Part shown: positions 33,556-42,959 of the stretch, one piece after another
How positions within the stretch are numbered: position 1 is the stretch's first letter
Layout: each line of letters opens with the position of its first letter
Assembly: GCF_019420015.1 (NCBI RefSeq)
Contig: NZ_JAHZIA010000008.1
Location: 263,006 to 327,005 of the forward strand
Source of the DNA: Anaerofustis sp.
GTDB taxonomy: Bacteria > Bacillota > Clostridia > Eubacteriales > Anaerofustaceae
Length of the DNA stretch: 64,000 bases
Reading direction: 5' to 3'
Program-made: the position numbers and the translations under genes
The notes under the pieces: generated by a model
Told to the model about the DNA's origin: nothing
Seen by the model: the letters and a program-made list of their open reading frames with translations, nothing else
Database searches by the model: none

Positions 33556-35535
33556 TCAAATCATTTTCTCAAACTCTTCTTCCGAGATAATATCTATACC
33601 CAGCGCCTTTGCTTTTTCTTCCTTAATTCCCGCATTTTCCCCTGCCAACACATATGTTGTGTTTTTGCTTACGGAAGAAGAAACTTTACCGCCGTAATTT
33701 TCTATTATTTTTTTTGCTTCACTTCTTTTATATTTAGATAACGTTCCGGTTAAAACAAAGGTCATATTCTCAAACTTCAAATCTTCATTTTCTTCATTGA
33801 TATACTCCATATTTAATCCTACAGATTTAAGTTTATTTATCAATTCTATTTTTTTCGGATTATTGAAGAAATTTACTATCTCAGTTGCCATTTTATCTCC
33901 TATCTCATTAATGGAAACTATATCATCATAAGAAGCATTAATAAGATTATCCATATTCTTAAATTTTTTGGCAAGAAGTTTTGCACCTTGCTTTCCCACT
34001 AAATTTATTGATAGTGCAAATAATAAATCTTCAAGAGAATTCTCTTTTGATTTTTCAATTGCATTCAGCATATTTTGAACGGATTTTTCACCCATTTTTT
34101 CAAGATTTTCAATATCCTTGCGTTTATTTTTAAGATTATAAATATCACTTATATCATTTATCAAATCCGCTTCGATTAAACTCTCCAATACCTTTTCACC
34201 TAAAGTATCTATATTCATGGCGTCTCTGGATGCAAAATGGATAATCTCTCTGGAAATTTTGGCCGAGCAGTCTATATTTATACATTTTACGGCACTATTC
34301 CCTTCATTCCTTACGACCTTATGGTTGCACACAGGACACACCTTAGGCATTTCAAACAACTTCTCACTGCCATCTCTGTCACCTTTAACGGAACTAACAA
34401 CCTGAGGAATAATTTCTCCCGCTTTCTTTACGACCACACTATCCCCAATCCTTATATCATTATCCTTTATATAATCTTCGTTGTGCAATGTAGCCCTGCT
34501 TACAAAAGACCCATCTATCCTTACACCGTCAAGTATGGCAACAGGTGTTAAAGTTCCTGTTCTGCCGACGTTAACAATAATATCTTTAAGTTTTGTTATG
34601 ACTTTGGTCTCGCTAAACTTATAAGCGATTGCCCATCTTGGATTTTTATTTGTAGCACCCAAAATCTCTCTTTGTTCCAAATTGTCTAATTTTATTACCG
34701 CACCGTCTATTTCATACGGCATACTTTTTCGCATATATTCTTTTTTTTCAAGCTCTTCAAAAATAGCTTGCATATTATCAAAGATTTTGTATTCACTGAC
34801 TTTGAATCCGAGTTTTTTCAGATAATCCAAGCTTTCGCTATGAGAAGAAAAAGACATATTATCAATATGTTCTAACTGAAAGATAAAACAATCTAAATTT
34901 CTTTTTGCCGCAATTTTCGAATCAAGTTGTCTTATTGATCCCGCAGCCATATTTCTGGGGTTTGCAAAAAGGCTCAATCCGTCTTTTTCTCTCTCTTTAT
35001 TTATTCTTTCAAAGTTATCCTTGTATATTAAAACCTCTCCTCTTACGGTTAAATTTACTTTTTCTTTAAGCTTTAAAGGAATAGTTTTAATTGTCTTAAC
35101 ATTAAGTGTTACATCTTCACCGGTCTGTCCATCCCCTCTTGTAGCTCCTGTTGTCAATATACCGTCTTTATAAGTAAGAACAATTGTCAACCCGTCAAAT
35201 TTATTTTCAAGAGTATATTTTGGATTTTCAATCTCTTTTTTTATTCTCTCATCAAAATCTTTAAGCTCATCATAAGAAAAAGCATTAGCTAAGCTAAGCT
35301 GCTTATACTCATGCTTTACCTTATTAAAGACATCAAGAGCCTTTCCCCCTACTCTGTCCGTAGGGGAATATTCTTTTTTAAATTGAGGATATTTTTCTTC
35401 AAGCTCTGTAAGCTTCCTAAGCATCATGTCATACTCATAATCTGATATATCCGGATTATCCTCTTCATAATATTTTCTATTATGCTCTAAAAGTTTATCG
35501 GTTAATTTCTCTATCTCTATTTTTATATCTTCCAT
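33556..35535 (-). CDS. ligA: NAD-dependent DNA ligase
   Basis: 659 residues, usual length. It seals nicks in replication and repair using NAD+. Domains in order: Ia and the adenylation domain with the active-site Lys in ENKFDGLTIV near residue 112, the GATRGDGQTGEDVT motif, OB fold (VGRTGTLTPVA), a C4 zinc finger (CPVCNHKVVRNEGNSAVKC ... C), helix-hairpin-helix repeats (about 430-560) and a C-terminal BRCT domain (from ENMTFVLTGTL). It follows the PBP gene by 10 nt in one operon, an unusual partner. Confidence 0.97.
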   Translation of the reverse strand: MEDIKIEIEKLTDKLLEHNRKYYEEDNPDISDYEYDMMLRKLTELEEKYPQFKKEYSPTDRVGGKALDVFNKVKHEYKQLSLANAFSYDELKDFDERIKKEIENPKYTLENKFDGLTIVLTYKDGILTTGATRGDGQTGEDVTLNVKTIKTIPLKLKEKVNLTVRGEVLIYKDNFERINKEREKDGLSLFANPRNMAAGSIRQLDSKIAAKRNLDCFIFQLEHIDNMSFSSHSESLDYLKKLGFKVSEYKIFDNMQAIFEELEKKEYMRKSMPYEIDGAVIKLDNLEQREILGATNKNPRWAIAYKFSETKVITKLKDIIVNVGRTGTLTPVAILDGVRIDGSFVSRATLHNEDYIKDNDIRIGDSVVVKKAGEIIPQVVSSVKGDRDGSEKLFEMPKVCPVCNHKVVRNEGNSAVKCINIDCSAKISREIIHFASRDAMNIDTLGEKVLESLIEADLINDISDIYNLKNKRKDIENLEKMGEKSVQNMLNAIEKSKENSLEDLLFALSINLVGKQGAKLLAKKFKNMDNLINASYDDIVSINEIGDKMATEIVNFFNNPKKIELINKLKSVGLNMEYINEENEDLKFENMTFVLTGTLSKYKRSEAKKIIENYGGKVSSSVSKNTTYVLAGENAGIKEEKAKALGIDIISEEEFEKMI

Positions 35536-35545
35536 TGTTTACCTT

Positions 35546-37738
35546 CTAAAAAATATGAAGTTTATTACAAAGACTATCAGGCTCGTGACCTTTTATATAA
35601 TACCTTATTTCTTTATTTTCTTTGTCACATTTTTCCTTATTAAACAGCATACCGCTTGATGAATCAACATTCACCTTTACAACCTGCCTGTCTTCATATT
35701 TATCAATCTGATCTTCCGGAACAGAAATAGTTTCAACTTCCAATCTTGTAAAATATTCTCTGTCCGCAACATCTATATTATCTTTTACCACCAATAAATT
35801 TTTATACTCAACATTCTCCGTTGAAGATGAAGTTCCTTCACCTACATTTGCTATTTTACCGAAATCATCTATTTCATCCGTATTATTTACATATCTTGAA
35901 TAAAACGAAGCTACTCCGGATGAAGATATTCCATATAGTATCTTATTTGAAGGTGTTCCCACCCATATACTTGTGGCAAGATTTCCTGTAACCCCACAGA
36001 ACCAAAAGTCCTTATTATCATGAGTTGTTCCTGTTTTACCGAATGTTTCGTATTGTGTTCTGGCAAGGGTTCCTGTTCCGTAATTAACAACGCCTTTCAT
36101 ACATTCCACGATAGCTTCATTTGCTTCGCTGGTTCTTATTCTTTCAGATTCTGCAGGCTTTCTTTCGTAAAGAACCTTTCCTTCTTTTGTTGTTATTTTT
36201 TCAACAAAATAATAAGGATATTTTTCTCCGTCATTCGCAAAAGCAGAATAAGCATTTGCAAGCTCTAAAGGTTTTAATCCATAGGTAAGCCCTCCAAGAG
36301 CGAAAGCATAGTTGTTATCATTGTATACAGGGTCATCTTCCACATCAACCAAAGTGGTAAACCCAAAGTCTTTAACAGCTTCGTATCCCGCAAGATTACC
36401 GTCTTCATTTACCCCAAGCTCTTCATAAAGTCTCAAACAAGCAGTATTCAAAGAATTCGTAATCGCTTTTTGTATTGTTACTCTTCCGTAATATTTATTA
36501 CCGTAATTTCTAGGAGAATATCCGTATAAATTTATAGGACCATCCTGTACGGTAGAATATATTGTTTTATCCGGAAGTTCCAAATATTTTGACACATACA
36601 GTGGTTTTATTGTACTTCCTGGCTGTCTTGCTGTGTTAGCCATATCAATTGCCGAAGATCCGCCGTAATAAGCCACAACTTTACCGTTAGACCCATCAAC
36701 AGTGGTAAACGCAAGATCCGCACTGTCGGTAATTCCATAAGCAGACATAAATTCTTTAACGCTCTTGATACCTGAAGTTTGAAGACTCATATTAAGAGAA
36801 CAATAAATTTTAAGCCCGTCCTGATTAATCATTTGTTCAACTTTAGCCTGAGCATTTTTCTTACTCATCTGATTTTTATCCGTAAAACTATTTACCAAAA
36901 CGTTTTGAGCTTCGCTTAGAACCCTTTGTGAATATGCACCGCATCCTTCTCTTATTCTTCCGTTAAAGTTTTTCTGAGAATCAGATTTTTTAATTGAGAT
37001 TTTCTTTGCTTTTGCGGCCTCATTTTCTTCATGGGTTATATATCTGCATTCTTCCATCGAATCAAGAACTTCTTCTTTTCTTGCCTTCGACTGTTTATAT
37101 CCGGATTTCGTTGTAGGGTTATACACTGTCGGAGCCTGAGGAATCCCCGCTAAAAGAGCGCACTCTTCCAAAGTCAAATCTTTTACATGCTTACCGAAAA
37201 ATCTTTTGGAAGCTTCTTCTACTCCGTACGTTCCCTGCCCCATAAAAACATCGTTTAAATATATTTCAACAATTTCTTCTTTGCTGTATTTCTGTTCTAG
37301 TTTAACTGCCAATAAAATCTCTTTTATTTTTCTGGTATAAGTTCTCTCGTCCGAAAGGAATAATCTTCTTGCAACTTGCTGCGTAATAGTAGAAGCACCT
37401 TCGTGTATACCATCACCTTTTAAGTTTACGACAATCGCTCTGAAAATCCCTTTAAGGTCGAATCCATGATGTTGATAGAATCTTCTGTCTTCTATTGCAA
37501 CAACGGCATTTACAAGATCATCTGGCATATCTTCTATTGAAACTAAAGTTCTGTTTTCATCATATATTTCTCCAACCAGTTGCTTATCCTCAGTAAGTAT
37601 TTGCGTTTTAAGCTTTGGAGAATATGTATACCCTGATATATCAGGTAAAGTAAGGGAAATATACATAAATACCGTAGCACCGGCTAAAATGATACCTATT
37701 AACAATACACCGATAATTTTAGTTAATGTTTTTTTCAA
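35546..37738 (-). CDS. Class A penicillin-binding protein (transglycosylase/transpeptidase)
   Basis: About 730 residues, PBP1A type. An N-terminal membrane anchor precedes the GT51 transglycosylase domain with EDRRFYQHHGFD (catalytic Glu), ASTITQQVAR and KIKEILLAVKLEQKYSKEEI cut within. The transpeptidase domain has S-x-x-K in QPGSTIKPL, S-x-N in TNSLNTA and KTG in FGKTGTTHDNKDFWF. The frame opens at ATG 37753, but no ribosome site precedes it; GGAAGG seven bases before TTG 37738 makes the latter more likely. It polymerises and cross-links peptidoglycan outside the membrane, and is upstream of ligA. Confidence 0.94.
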   Translation of the reverse strand: MKKTLTKIIGVLLIGIILAGATVFMYISLTLPDISGYTYSPKLKTQILTEDKQLVGEIYDENRTLVSIEDMPDDLVNAVVAIEDRRFYQHHGFDLKGIFRAIVVNLKGDGIHEGASTITQQVARRLFLSDERTYTRKIKEILLAVKLEQKYSKEEIVEIYLNDVFMGQGTYGVEEASKRFFGKHVKDLTLEECALLAGIPQAPTVYNPTTKSGYKQSKARKEEVLDSMEECRYITHEENEAAKAKKISIKKSDSQKNFNGRIREGCGAYSQRVLSEAQNVLVNSFTDKNQMSKKNAQAKVEQMINQDGLKIYCSLNMSLQTSGIKSVKEFMSAYGITDSADLAFTTVDGSNGKVVAYYGGSSAIDMANTARQPGSTIKPLYVSKYLELPDKTIYSTVQDGPINLYGYSPRNYGNKYYGRVTIQKAITNSLNTACLRLYEELGVNEDGNLAGYEAVKDFGFTTLVDVEDDPVYNDNNYAFALGGLTYGLKPLELANAYSAFANDGEKYPYYFVEKITTKEGKVLYERKPAESERIRTSEANEAIVECMKGVVNYGTGTLARTQYETFGKTGTTHDNKDFWFCGVTGNLATSIWVGTPSNKILYGISSSGVASFYSRYVNNTDEIDDFGKIANVGEGTSSSTENVEYKNLLVVKDNIDVADREYFTRLEVETISVPEDQIDKYEDRQVVKVNVDSSSGMLFNKEKCDKENKEIRYYIKGHEPDSLCNKLHIF

Positions 37739-37866
37739 AATAGTACCTTCCATTTATAAAATAATTTTTATATATTTTAAATACATTATAGTAAAATTTA
37801 CAAAATAATTGTTTTTTTTAATTTATAATAATCATAATATAAAAAATGTAAAAAAAGAGGCTTTTC

Positions 37867-38712
37867 ATGAATATTTCATTAAAATTTAATAAATTTCAAA
37901 TATTTACTGTATTTATTATTATAACCTTAATAATATTACCATGTTTTCCGTCTTTAGTAAATGGAAAGGAAGAAAAAAACCTCACTAAAATAATGGGAGA
38001 AAATTACGAATGTTCGGCAAATCAGATGTACTTGTATTTAATAAAAAACAATGATCCGAAAGGGAATAATCCCATATCAAAAAAATACGCAAAAAGCTTC
38101 GTAAAAACAACCATAAAAGAGGCAAAAAAAGAGGGCGTGAGAGCAGATATAACTTTTTGTGTAATGATGCACGAAACCGGATATCTTAATTTTAAAGGAG
38201 ACGTAAAAAAAGAACAGAATAATTTTGCAGGTCTTGGAACTACGGGAGGAGGAGTAAAAGGAGCAAGCTTTAAAACAATGGAAATAGGAATACGGGCGGT
38301 TGTGCAACATTTAAAATGTTACGCATCAACCGAACCTCTAAACCAAAAATGTGTAGATCCGAGGTGGAACAATACTTTAAGAAATAAAGCAAAGTACGTC
38401 GAATACTTGGGGTATGCAGACAATCCATATAAAAAAGGATGGGCATATCCGGGAAAGGGATACGGTAAAAAGGTTTTAAAACATCTTGAAAATGTAAAAA
38501 AAATAAACAATAAAGATGCAGAAGAAATAGAAGAAAGAAGCAATAAAATTTTATTTAAAAGAAAAAATCCTGATACATTTATCAACAAATCTTTATCAAT
38601 AAGCTTTAATATACTGACAATATATTTACTTTTGTTAATCTTTTATAAAATAAACAAAGCCGATAAAAAAACAACAAAATACATAACTAAAAGAACAAGA
38701 AATAAAAGATAA
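37867..38712 (+). CDS. Membrane-anchored glucosaminidase-domain cell-wall hydrolase
   Basis: 281 residues. A signal-type hydrophobic segment (residues 12-31) is followed by a GH73/FlgJ-like N-acetylglucosaminidase domain (about 60-205) with catalytic Glu in CVMMHETGYL, the NNFAGLGTTGGG motif and the C-terminal YGKKVLKHL. Unusually a second hydrophobic span (SLSISFNILTIYLLLLIFY, about 238-257) and a basic tail end the protein, so the catalytic domain would be a loop tethered at both ends. It cuts peptidoglycan glycan strands. Divergent from the PBP gene, which it may complement during wall growth. Confidence 0.88.
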   Translation: MNISLKFNKFQIFTVFIIITLIILPCFPSLVNGKEEKNLTKIMGENYECSANQMYLYLIKNNDPKGNNPISKKYAKSFVKTTIKEAKKEGVRADITFCVMMHETGYLNFKGDVKKEQNNFAGLGTTGGGVKGASFKTMEIGIRAVVQHLKCYASTEPLNQKCVDPRWNNTLRNKAKYVEYLGYADNPYKKGWAYPGKGYGKKVLKHLENVKKINNKDAEEIEERSNKILFKRKNPDTFINKSLSISFNILTIYLLLLIFYKINKADKKTTKYITKRTRNKR

Positions 38713-38713
38713 C

Positions 38714-38744
38714 AAAAAAGAGTCATATAATATGACTCTTTTTT
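38714..38744. terminator. Bidirectional terminator between convergent genes
   Basis: Arms AAAAAAGAGTCATA and TATGACTCTTTTTT with a TAA loop. Confidence 0.87.
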
Positions 38745-39588
38745 ATTTTACAACCATAGTAAAACCAAGGGTACCGCTTCCAAGATGAGCTCCTACCGTA
38801 GGTCCTATATTGTATATAAGATCTTCATCTATTTTTTCCCCATTAGATACAAGCCTTCTTATAAGCTCTTCGCAATTTTCTTTTTCATTGGAATATGTGA
38901 AATAAACAGGATAAGAATCATCTCTGTCAAAGCTTTGATAAATTTTTATTATTTTTTTATAAGCTCTGGCTTTTCCAAGGGCTTTATCTTTCATATAAAG
39001 TTTCCCGTGTTCATCTATACTTATTATTGGTTTCATATTTACGGCTTCTCCGATTGTGGCCTGTGCTTTTGTGAGTCTGCCGCCTCTGTGTAAATATTCC
39101 AAAGTATCAACTATTATTACAGAACGCAATTTCTTTGTAAGATTATAAATGTTTTCGTATATTCTTTTTGCACTCTCGCCTTCATCTCTAAGTTTCACGG
39201 CAGTATCAACAAGCAACCTTACCCCGGTTATTGCATGAACGCTGTCAATTATATAAATATTTTCATATTCTGATATTTGCTTTGCAATATTGGCACTTTG
39301 CACGGTCCCGCTTAAGCCGCTTGAAAGCAATATAACTATCAACTCATCTCCATTTGCTTTAGCTTCATTAAAGTGCTCCAAAAATTCTCTCGGAGCAGGC
39401 TGTGCCGTTTTGGGGAATTCTTGACTATGAAAAAGTTTATTGTAAAAATCATCCTTACTTAAATTGATTCCATCCAAAAAATGTTCTTCCCCAAAAGAAA
39501 CCGATATAGGAATCAATGATATATCCTTTTCTTTCAATTCTGCCGATTCATAGTCAGCAGAAGAATCAGTTAGTATTTTTATGCTCAT
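38743..39588 (-). CDS. DegV-family fatty-acid-binding protein
   Basis: About 281 residues from ATG 39588, with GGAGGT four bases upstream, so four codons shorter than the open frame. DegV signatures: ILTDSSADY at the start, LSSGLSGTVQSA, LEYLHRGGRLTKAQA and the lid GPTVGAHLGSGTLGFTMV at the end. Members bind a fatty-acid chain; FakB paralogues present it to the kinase FakA for phospholipid synthesis. The start lies inside the marR gene (23-nt overlap), so the two are translationally coupled, which fits lipid-responsive control. Confidence 0.92.
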   Translation of the reverse strand: MSIKILTDSSADYESAELKEKDISLIPISVSFGEEHFLDGINLSKDDFYNKLFHSQEFPKTAQPAPREFLEHFNEAKANGDELIVILLSSGLSGTVQSANIAKQISEYENIYIIDSVHAITGVRLLVDTAVKLRDEGESAKRIYENIYNLTKKLRSVIIVDTLEYLHRGGRLTKAQATIGEAVNMKPIISIDEHGKLYMKDKALGKARAYKKIIKIYQSFDRDDSYPVYFTYSNEKENCEELIRRLVSNGEKIDEDLIYNIGPTVGAHLGSGTLGFTMVVK

Positions 39589-40036
39589 ATTTACCTCCAT
39601 TTAATAACTCAACATCTCTGGTTATTTCATAAAAAATATTTATCGCCGATTTTGCTTTTTCTTTCCCCAATACATTTACAAGGCGTTTTATATGCTCTAA
39701 AACAATTCTGTATTCCTTTTGATAAACTTTTAATCCATTTTCACTGAGAGAAATAAAAACCAAACGTCTATCTTCGTTAATTTTATTTTTTAGTATTATA
39801 TTTTTTCTTTCCATCCCATTAATTACTTTATTAACTTGCGATTTTAACATATTAGTTTTTGAACATATATCTTTTATCGGCAAACCGAGAATATTCCCAT
39901 TTAAATTTTTTTCTTTATAAAGAATATGGCATATAAGACCTTCATTGAAAGACATATTTATCATATATCTATTATTTTTAAGCACTGTTGAGAAATTAAT
40001 CCACGCATCTAAAAAATTTTCAGCTAAAAAGCTCAT
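39566..40036 (-). CDS. MarR-family regulator coupled to DegV
   Basis: 156 residues with a winged helix in the middle (LPIKDICSKTNMLKSQVNKVINGMERKNIILKN cut at the recognition helix, then the wing INEDRRLVFISLSENG), the canonical MarR D-x-R wing. GGGAGGG precedes the ATG. Its own promoter is perfect and carries palindromes at the expected start of transcription, so it is probably autoregulated. Pairing with a DegV/FakB-like gene suggests a FabT-like role in fatty-acid metabolism; that is an inference. Confidence 0.88.
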   Translation of the reverse strand: MSFLAENFLDAWINFSTVLKNNRYMINMSFNEGLICHILYKEKNLNGNILGLPIKDICSKTNMLKSQVNKVINGMERKNIILKNKINEDRRLVFISLSENGLKVYQKEYRIVLEHIKRLVNVLGKEKAKSAINIFYEITRDVELLNGGKYEHKNTN

Positions 40037-40052
40037 AAACCCTCCCGATTTA

Positions 40053-40074
40053 GTTCACAAAGTAAACAATTGTT
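40053..40074 (-). promoter_or_regulatory. Probable operator of the MarR-DegV pair
   Basis: The imperfect palindrome GTTCAC-AAA-GTAAAC (40053-40067) overlaps a second, AACAATTGTT (40065-40074), immediately downstream of the -10 box. Confidence 0.6.
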
Positions 40075-40078
40075 TTTC

Positions 40079-40107
40079 ATTATATTAAAAATAATATTTT
40101 TTGTCAA
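40079..40107 (-). promoter_or_regulatory. Consensus promoter of marR-degV
   Basis: On the minus strand: TTGACA (40102-40107), 17-bp spacer, TATAAT (40079-40084), a perfect sigma-A promoter. Confidence 0.93.
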
Positions 40108-40200
40108 ATATAAATAATCTTTATATCAATTATCAATAAAGTAAAAAATATAACAATTACATTTATCCTACATTTTAAAATACAACTTATACATAAAAAA

Positions 40201-40248
40201 TAACGTATAGCATAAATTGAATTTATATCAAATTACAACTATACGTTA
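40201..40248 (-). terminator. Terminator of the rplI-dnaB operon
   Basis: A 10-bp stem TAACGTATAG/CTATACGTTA with a 28-base loop, followed on the minus strand by TTTTTTATG, about 40 bp past the stop of the last gene. Confidence 0.75.
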
Positions 40249-40286
40249 ATTACATTTTAACTAATATAAATGAATAAATAAAAATA

Positions 40287-40871
40287 CTAATATTCGTCAT
40301 ATGAACCATATTCAAATTCATAATCATCGTCATAGTTTATATCTTTTTTTACAGGAACTTCTTTTTTCCTTTTAATATTGTTTATAGATTTTGAAACCAA
40401 TCCACTGCTTTTTTTCTTCTCAGGTTTTGCTCTTCTAGTTCCCGGTTCAGGATAATCTTCATCAACACTTGCTTTTATTTGCTGTGTTAAAGACATATCC
40501 GCCTTTTCAAAATGCAAAGCTTCTCCGTCTTCATCTTCAATATCCAAAAAAGAACCGTAATCATTATTGATATTATTATCTTTCAAAGAATCATACCCAT
40601 TTTCTTTTGAAAGCTCGGTATAATCTTTATCATATTTCAATTCTTCTCTTATCTTTCCTATAGGAGAAGTATCTTCTTCTTCATAATATATCTCTTCTTC
40701 TAATAAATCTTTATTGTATTTTGTAAAGAAGAACAGTCCTGCAAAAACAATTAACCCCACGAGAATAAAAAATACATTTGCAAGAATGTATAAAACACCG
40801 CTGACCAACATTGTAACAGCTAAAGGGACCAATACTTTAAGGATAAAATCCTTCTCAAAAATATCTTTCAT
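40287..40871 (-). CDS. Membrane protein with acidic disordered tail, downstream of dnaB
   Basis: 194 residues; no named family. A short N-terminal segment leads to two adjacent membrane helices (about 10-32 and 34-50), then a 140-residue hydrophilic cytosolic tail with strongly alternating charge (EEEIYYEEEDTSP, EDEDGEALHFEKAD), a basic patch (RRAKPEKKKSSG ... IKRKKEVPVKK) and a Tyr/Asp-rich end (NYDDDYEFEYGSYDEY). It starts 12 nt after dnaB, so it is expressed with the replication helicase. The tail could be an interaction platform; this is speculative. Confidence 0.7.
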   Translation of the reverse strand: MKDIFEKDFILKVLVPLAVTMLVSGVLYILANVFFILVGLIVFAGLFFFTKYNKDLLEEEIYYEEEDTSPIGKIREELKYDKDYTELSKENGYDSLKDNNINNDYGSFLDIEDEDGEALHFEKADMSLTQQIKASVDEDYPEPGTRRAKPEKKKSSGLVSKSINNIKRKKEVPVKKDINYDDDYEFEYGSYDEY

Positions 40872-40883
40872 TTACTTCATCTC

Positions 40884-42257
40884 CTATACTAAATTGTCAT
40901 CACTGTATGCTTCCCCGCTTGTGGGGTCATCTTCAATGGTAATAAATTTTGTGTATTCTCCATGGAATTTAAGCTTAACGGTTCCTACACTACCGTTTCT
41001 GTGCTTTGCAATTATAACTTCTGTTGAGTCATCTTCACTCTCTTGATTATAATATTTATCTCTGTAAAGCAGCATTACAAGGTCCGCATCCTGTTCTATC
41101 GCTCCGGATTCTCTAAGGTCCGAAAGCATAGGTCTTTTATTTGTTCTTGCCTCAGGACCACGGGATAACTGACTTAAAGCTATAACCGGACATTCCAACT
41201 CTTTTGCGATTGACTTCAGAGTTCTAGATATTATGGAAATTTCCTGCTGTCTGCTTTCGCTTCTTTCGTTTATCGTCATCAGCTGCAAGTAGTCTATTAT
41301 TATCAAATCAAGACCTTCCGTAGCCTTAAGCTTTCTGCACTTTCTTCTTAGTTCTCCTACTGAAATTCCCGACGTATCGTTTATAAATAATTTCACGTCT
41401 TTCTCTCTGATATCTCTTACTGTATCATATAAGTTTGACCATTCGCTCGGGAAAATATTCGCTATCCTAAGTCTTGACGAATCTACTTCTGCTTCCCCCG
41501 ACATAATCCTGTTGGCAAGTTGCCTTGTAGGCATCTCAAGAGAAAAAATCGCAACGGATTTATTATGTCTGATCGATGCATTTTGCGCTATATTTACCGC
41601 CAATGCAGTTTTACCCATACTCGGTCTTGCAGCAATAAGAACAAAATCACCCTTTTGAAATCCCGAAGTTATATCATCTATTGCCTCAAATCCGGATGGA
41701 ACTCCTATTACCTTTTCATCTAATTTTTGAATTCTGTTAAGTTCGTTTACTGCATCACTGACGGCATCGGATAATTTTGTAAAATCCGTGGCATTGTTAT
41801 CCATCGAAATATTATAAACAGATCTTTGAGCACTCTCTATCATATCGGACGCATCGCTTACATCGGTATAACACCTGTCTATTACATCCCCAAGCTCCCT
41901 TATAAGTCTGCGCCTTATTGACTTCTCTTTTATTATTTCACAATAATTTTCAATATTGTTTGTAGATACAACGCTGTCTCCGATTTTTGTCAAAAACTCA
42001 TATCCGCCGATTTTATCGAACACATCATTTTCTTTAAGTTCATTTGAAAGTGTAAGAGTATCAACGGCTTTGCCTCGTTGAGATAATGATAATATTGATT
42101 TATATACCCATCTATGTTCTCCATCATAAAAGTCATCCTCACTTAGAACTTCTCTTACAATACTTATGGTTTCACTGTCTATTAACATGCAGCCGAGAAC
42201 ACACCTCTCGGCATCGCTATTGTGAGGCATAACCTTTAAATTTAATTTATCTGCCAA
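40884..42257 (-). CDS. dnaB: Replicative DNA helicase DnaB
   Basis: 457 residues. The hexameric 5'-to-3' helicase of the replication fork (DnaC in Bacillus naming). N-terminal domain starts PHNSDAERCVLGCML; the RecA-like C-terminal domain has Walker A AARPSMGKTALA near residue 208, Walker B DLIIIDYLQLM, the H/Q motif LSQLSRGPEAR and the arginine-finger segment AKHRNGSVGTV. It lies 39 bp after rplI, a conserved Firmicute arrangement, and before the acidic membrane protein gene. Confidence 0.97.
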   Translation of the reverse strand: MADKLNLKVMPHNSDAERCVLGCMLIDSETISIVREVLSEDDFYDGEHRWVYKSILSLSQRGKAVDTLTLSNELKENDVFDKIGGYEFLTKIGDSVVSTNNIENYCEIIKEKSIRRRLIRELGDVIDRCYTDVSDASDMIESAQRSVYNISMDNNATDFTKLSDAVSDAVNELNRIQKLDEKVIGVPSGFEAIDDITSGFQKGDFVLIAARPSMGKTALAVNIAQNASIRHNKSVAIFSLEMPTRQLANRIMSGEAEVDSSRLRIANIFPSEWSNLYDTVRDIREKDVKLFINDTSGISVGELRRKCRKLKATEGLDLIIIDYLQLMTINERSESRQQEISIISRTLKSIAKELECPVIALSQLSRGPEARTNKRPMLSDLRESGAIEQDADLVMLLYRDKYYNQESEDDSTEVIIAKHRNGSVGTVKLKFHGEYTKFITIEDDPTSGEAYSDDNLV

Positions 42258-42296
42258 TTTTGACTCCTTACTTTCATAAAATTTATGATAATACTT

Positions 42297-42740
42297 TTAT
42301 TCTCCTACAACATTTATTGAAACATTTGCTTCTACATCTTCAAATAATTTTATCTTTATTTTATGCTCGCCTTTTGTCTTTATGTTATCCATAACGATTT
42401 TTCTTTTATCTATCTCTATACCGCTTGCGTCTTTAATTGCAACGCTCACGTCCATTGAGGTTACAGAACCGTATAATTTACCGTCCGGTCCTGTTTTCGT
42501 TTTTAAATCAACTTTGATTTTTTCAAGTTTTTCTTTTGATTTTTTTGCTTCTTCGATAAGCTTTGCTCTGTTTTCCTTTTCAAGCCTTATCTCTTCTTCC
42601 AGTTTATCTATATTAGCTTTTGTAGCCTCTACCGCTTTTTGGTTTTTAAGTAAAAAGTTATTTGCATAACCGGTCTTAACATTCTTTATTTCTCTTCTTT
42701 TTCCGATACCTTTGATATCTTCAAGCAATATTACCTTCAC
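42297..42740 (-). CDS. rplI: 50S ribosomal protein L9
   Basis: 147 residues. N-terminal RNA-binding domain MKVILLEDIKGIGKRREI and GYANNFLLKNQKAV, a long central helix rich in Lys/Glu, and a C-terminal domain (KLYGSVTSMDVSVAI). Translation starts at GTG 42740 behind GGAGGGG; an ATG five bases upstream is out of frame. It is the first gene of the rplI-dnaB unit. The usual upstream rpsR-ssb-rpsF are not present here. Confidence 0.96.
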   Translation of the reverse strand: MKVILLEDIKGIGKRREIKNVKTGYANNFLLKNQKAVEATKANIDKLEEEIRLEKENRAKLIEEAKKSKEKLEKIKVDLKTKTGPDGKLYGSVTSMDVSVAIKDASGIEIDKRKIVMDNIKTKGEHKIKIKLFEDVEANVSINVVGE

Positions 42741-42772
42741 GCATACCCCTCCTATTATATTTAATAATTAGT

Positions 42773-42778
42773 ATTATA
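42773..42778 (-). promoter_or_regulatory. Extended -10 promoter of rplI-dnaB
   Basis: On the minus strand TTATGA-TATAAT gives a TGn-TATAAT element, 32 bp before the start codon; the -35 region is weak. Confidence 0.65.
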
Positions 42779-42863
42779 TCATAATTTATATTAAAATAAG
42801 AAGAAATTTACATTAAAGAAAAATTAATTATAGTGTAAAAACTTCTTTGTATGATATACTTTC

Positions 42864-42892
42864 TTGACTAATGAATCCAAAAAAAGTAAAAT
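42864..42892 (+). promoter_or_regulatory. Promoter of gatC-ispE
   Basis: TTGACT (42864-42869), 17-bp spacer, TAAAAT (42887-42892), with a leader of about 60 nt. Confidence 0.82.
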
Positions 42893-42959
42893 ATATTAAT
42901 AATATTTATATTGTAATTGTTCATTTTATATTAAATTCAAATTTATAAAGGAGATTAAC

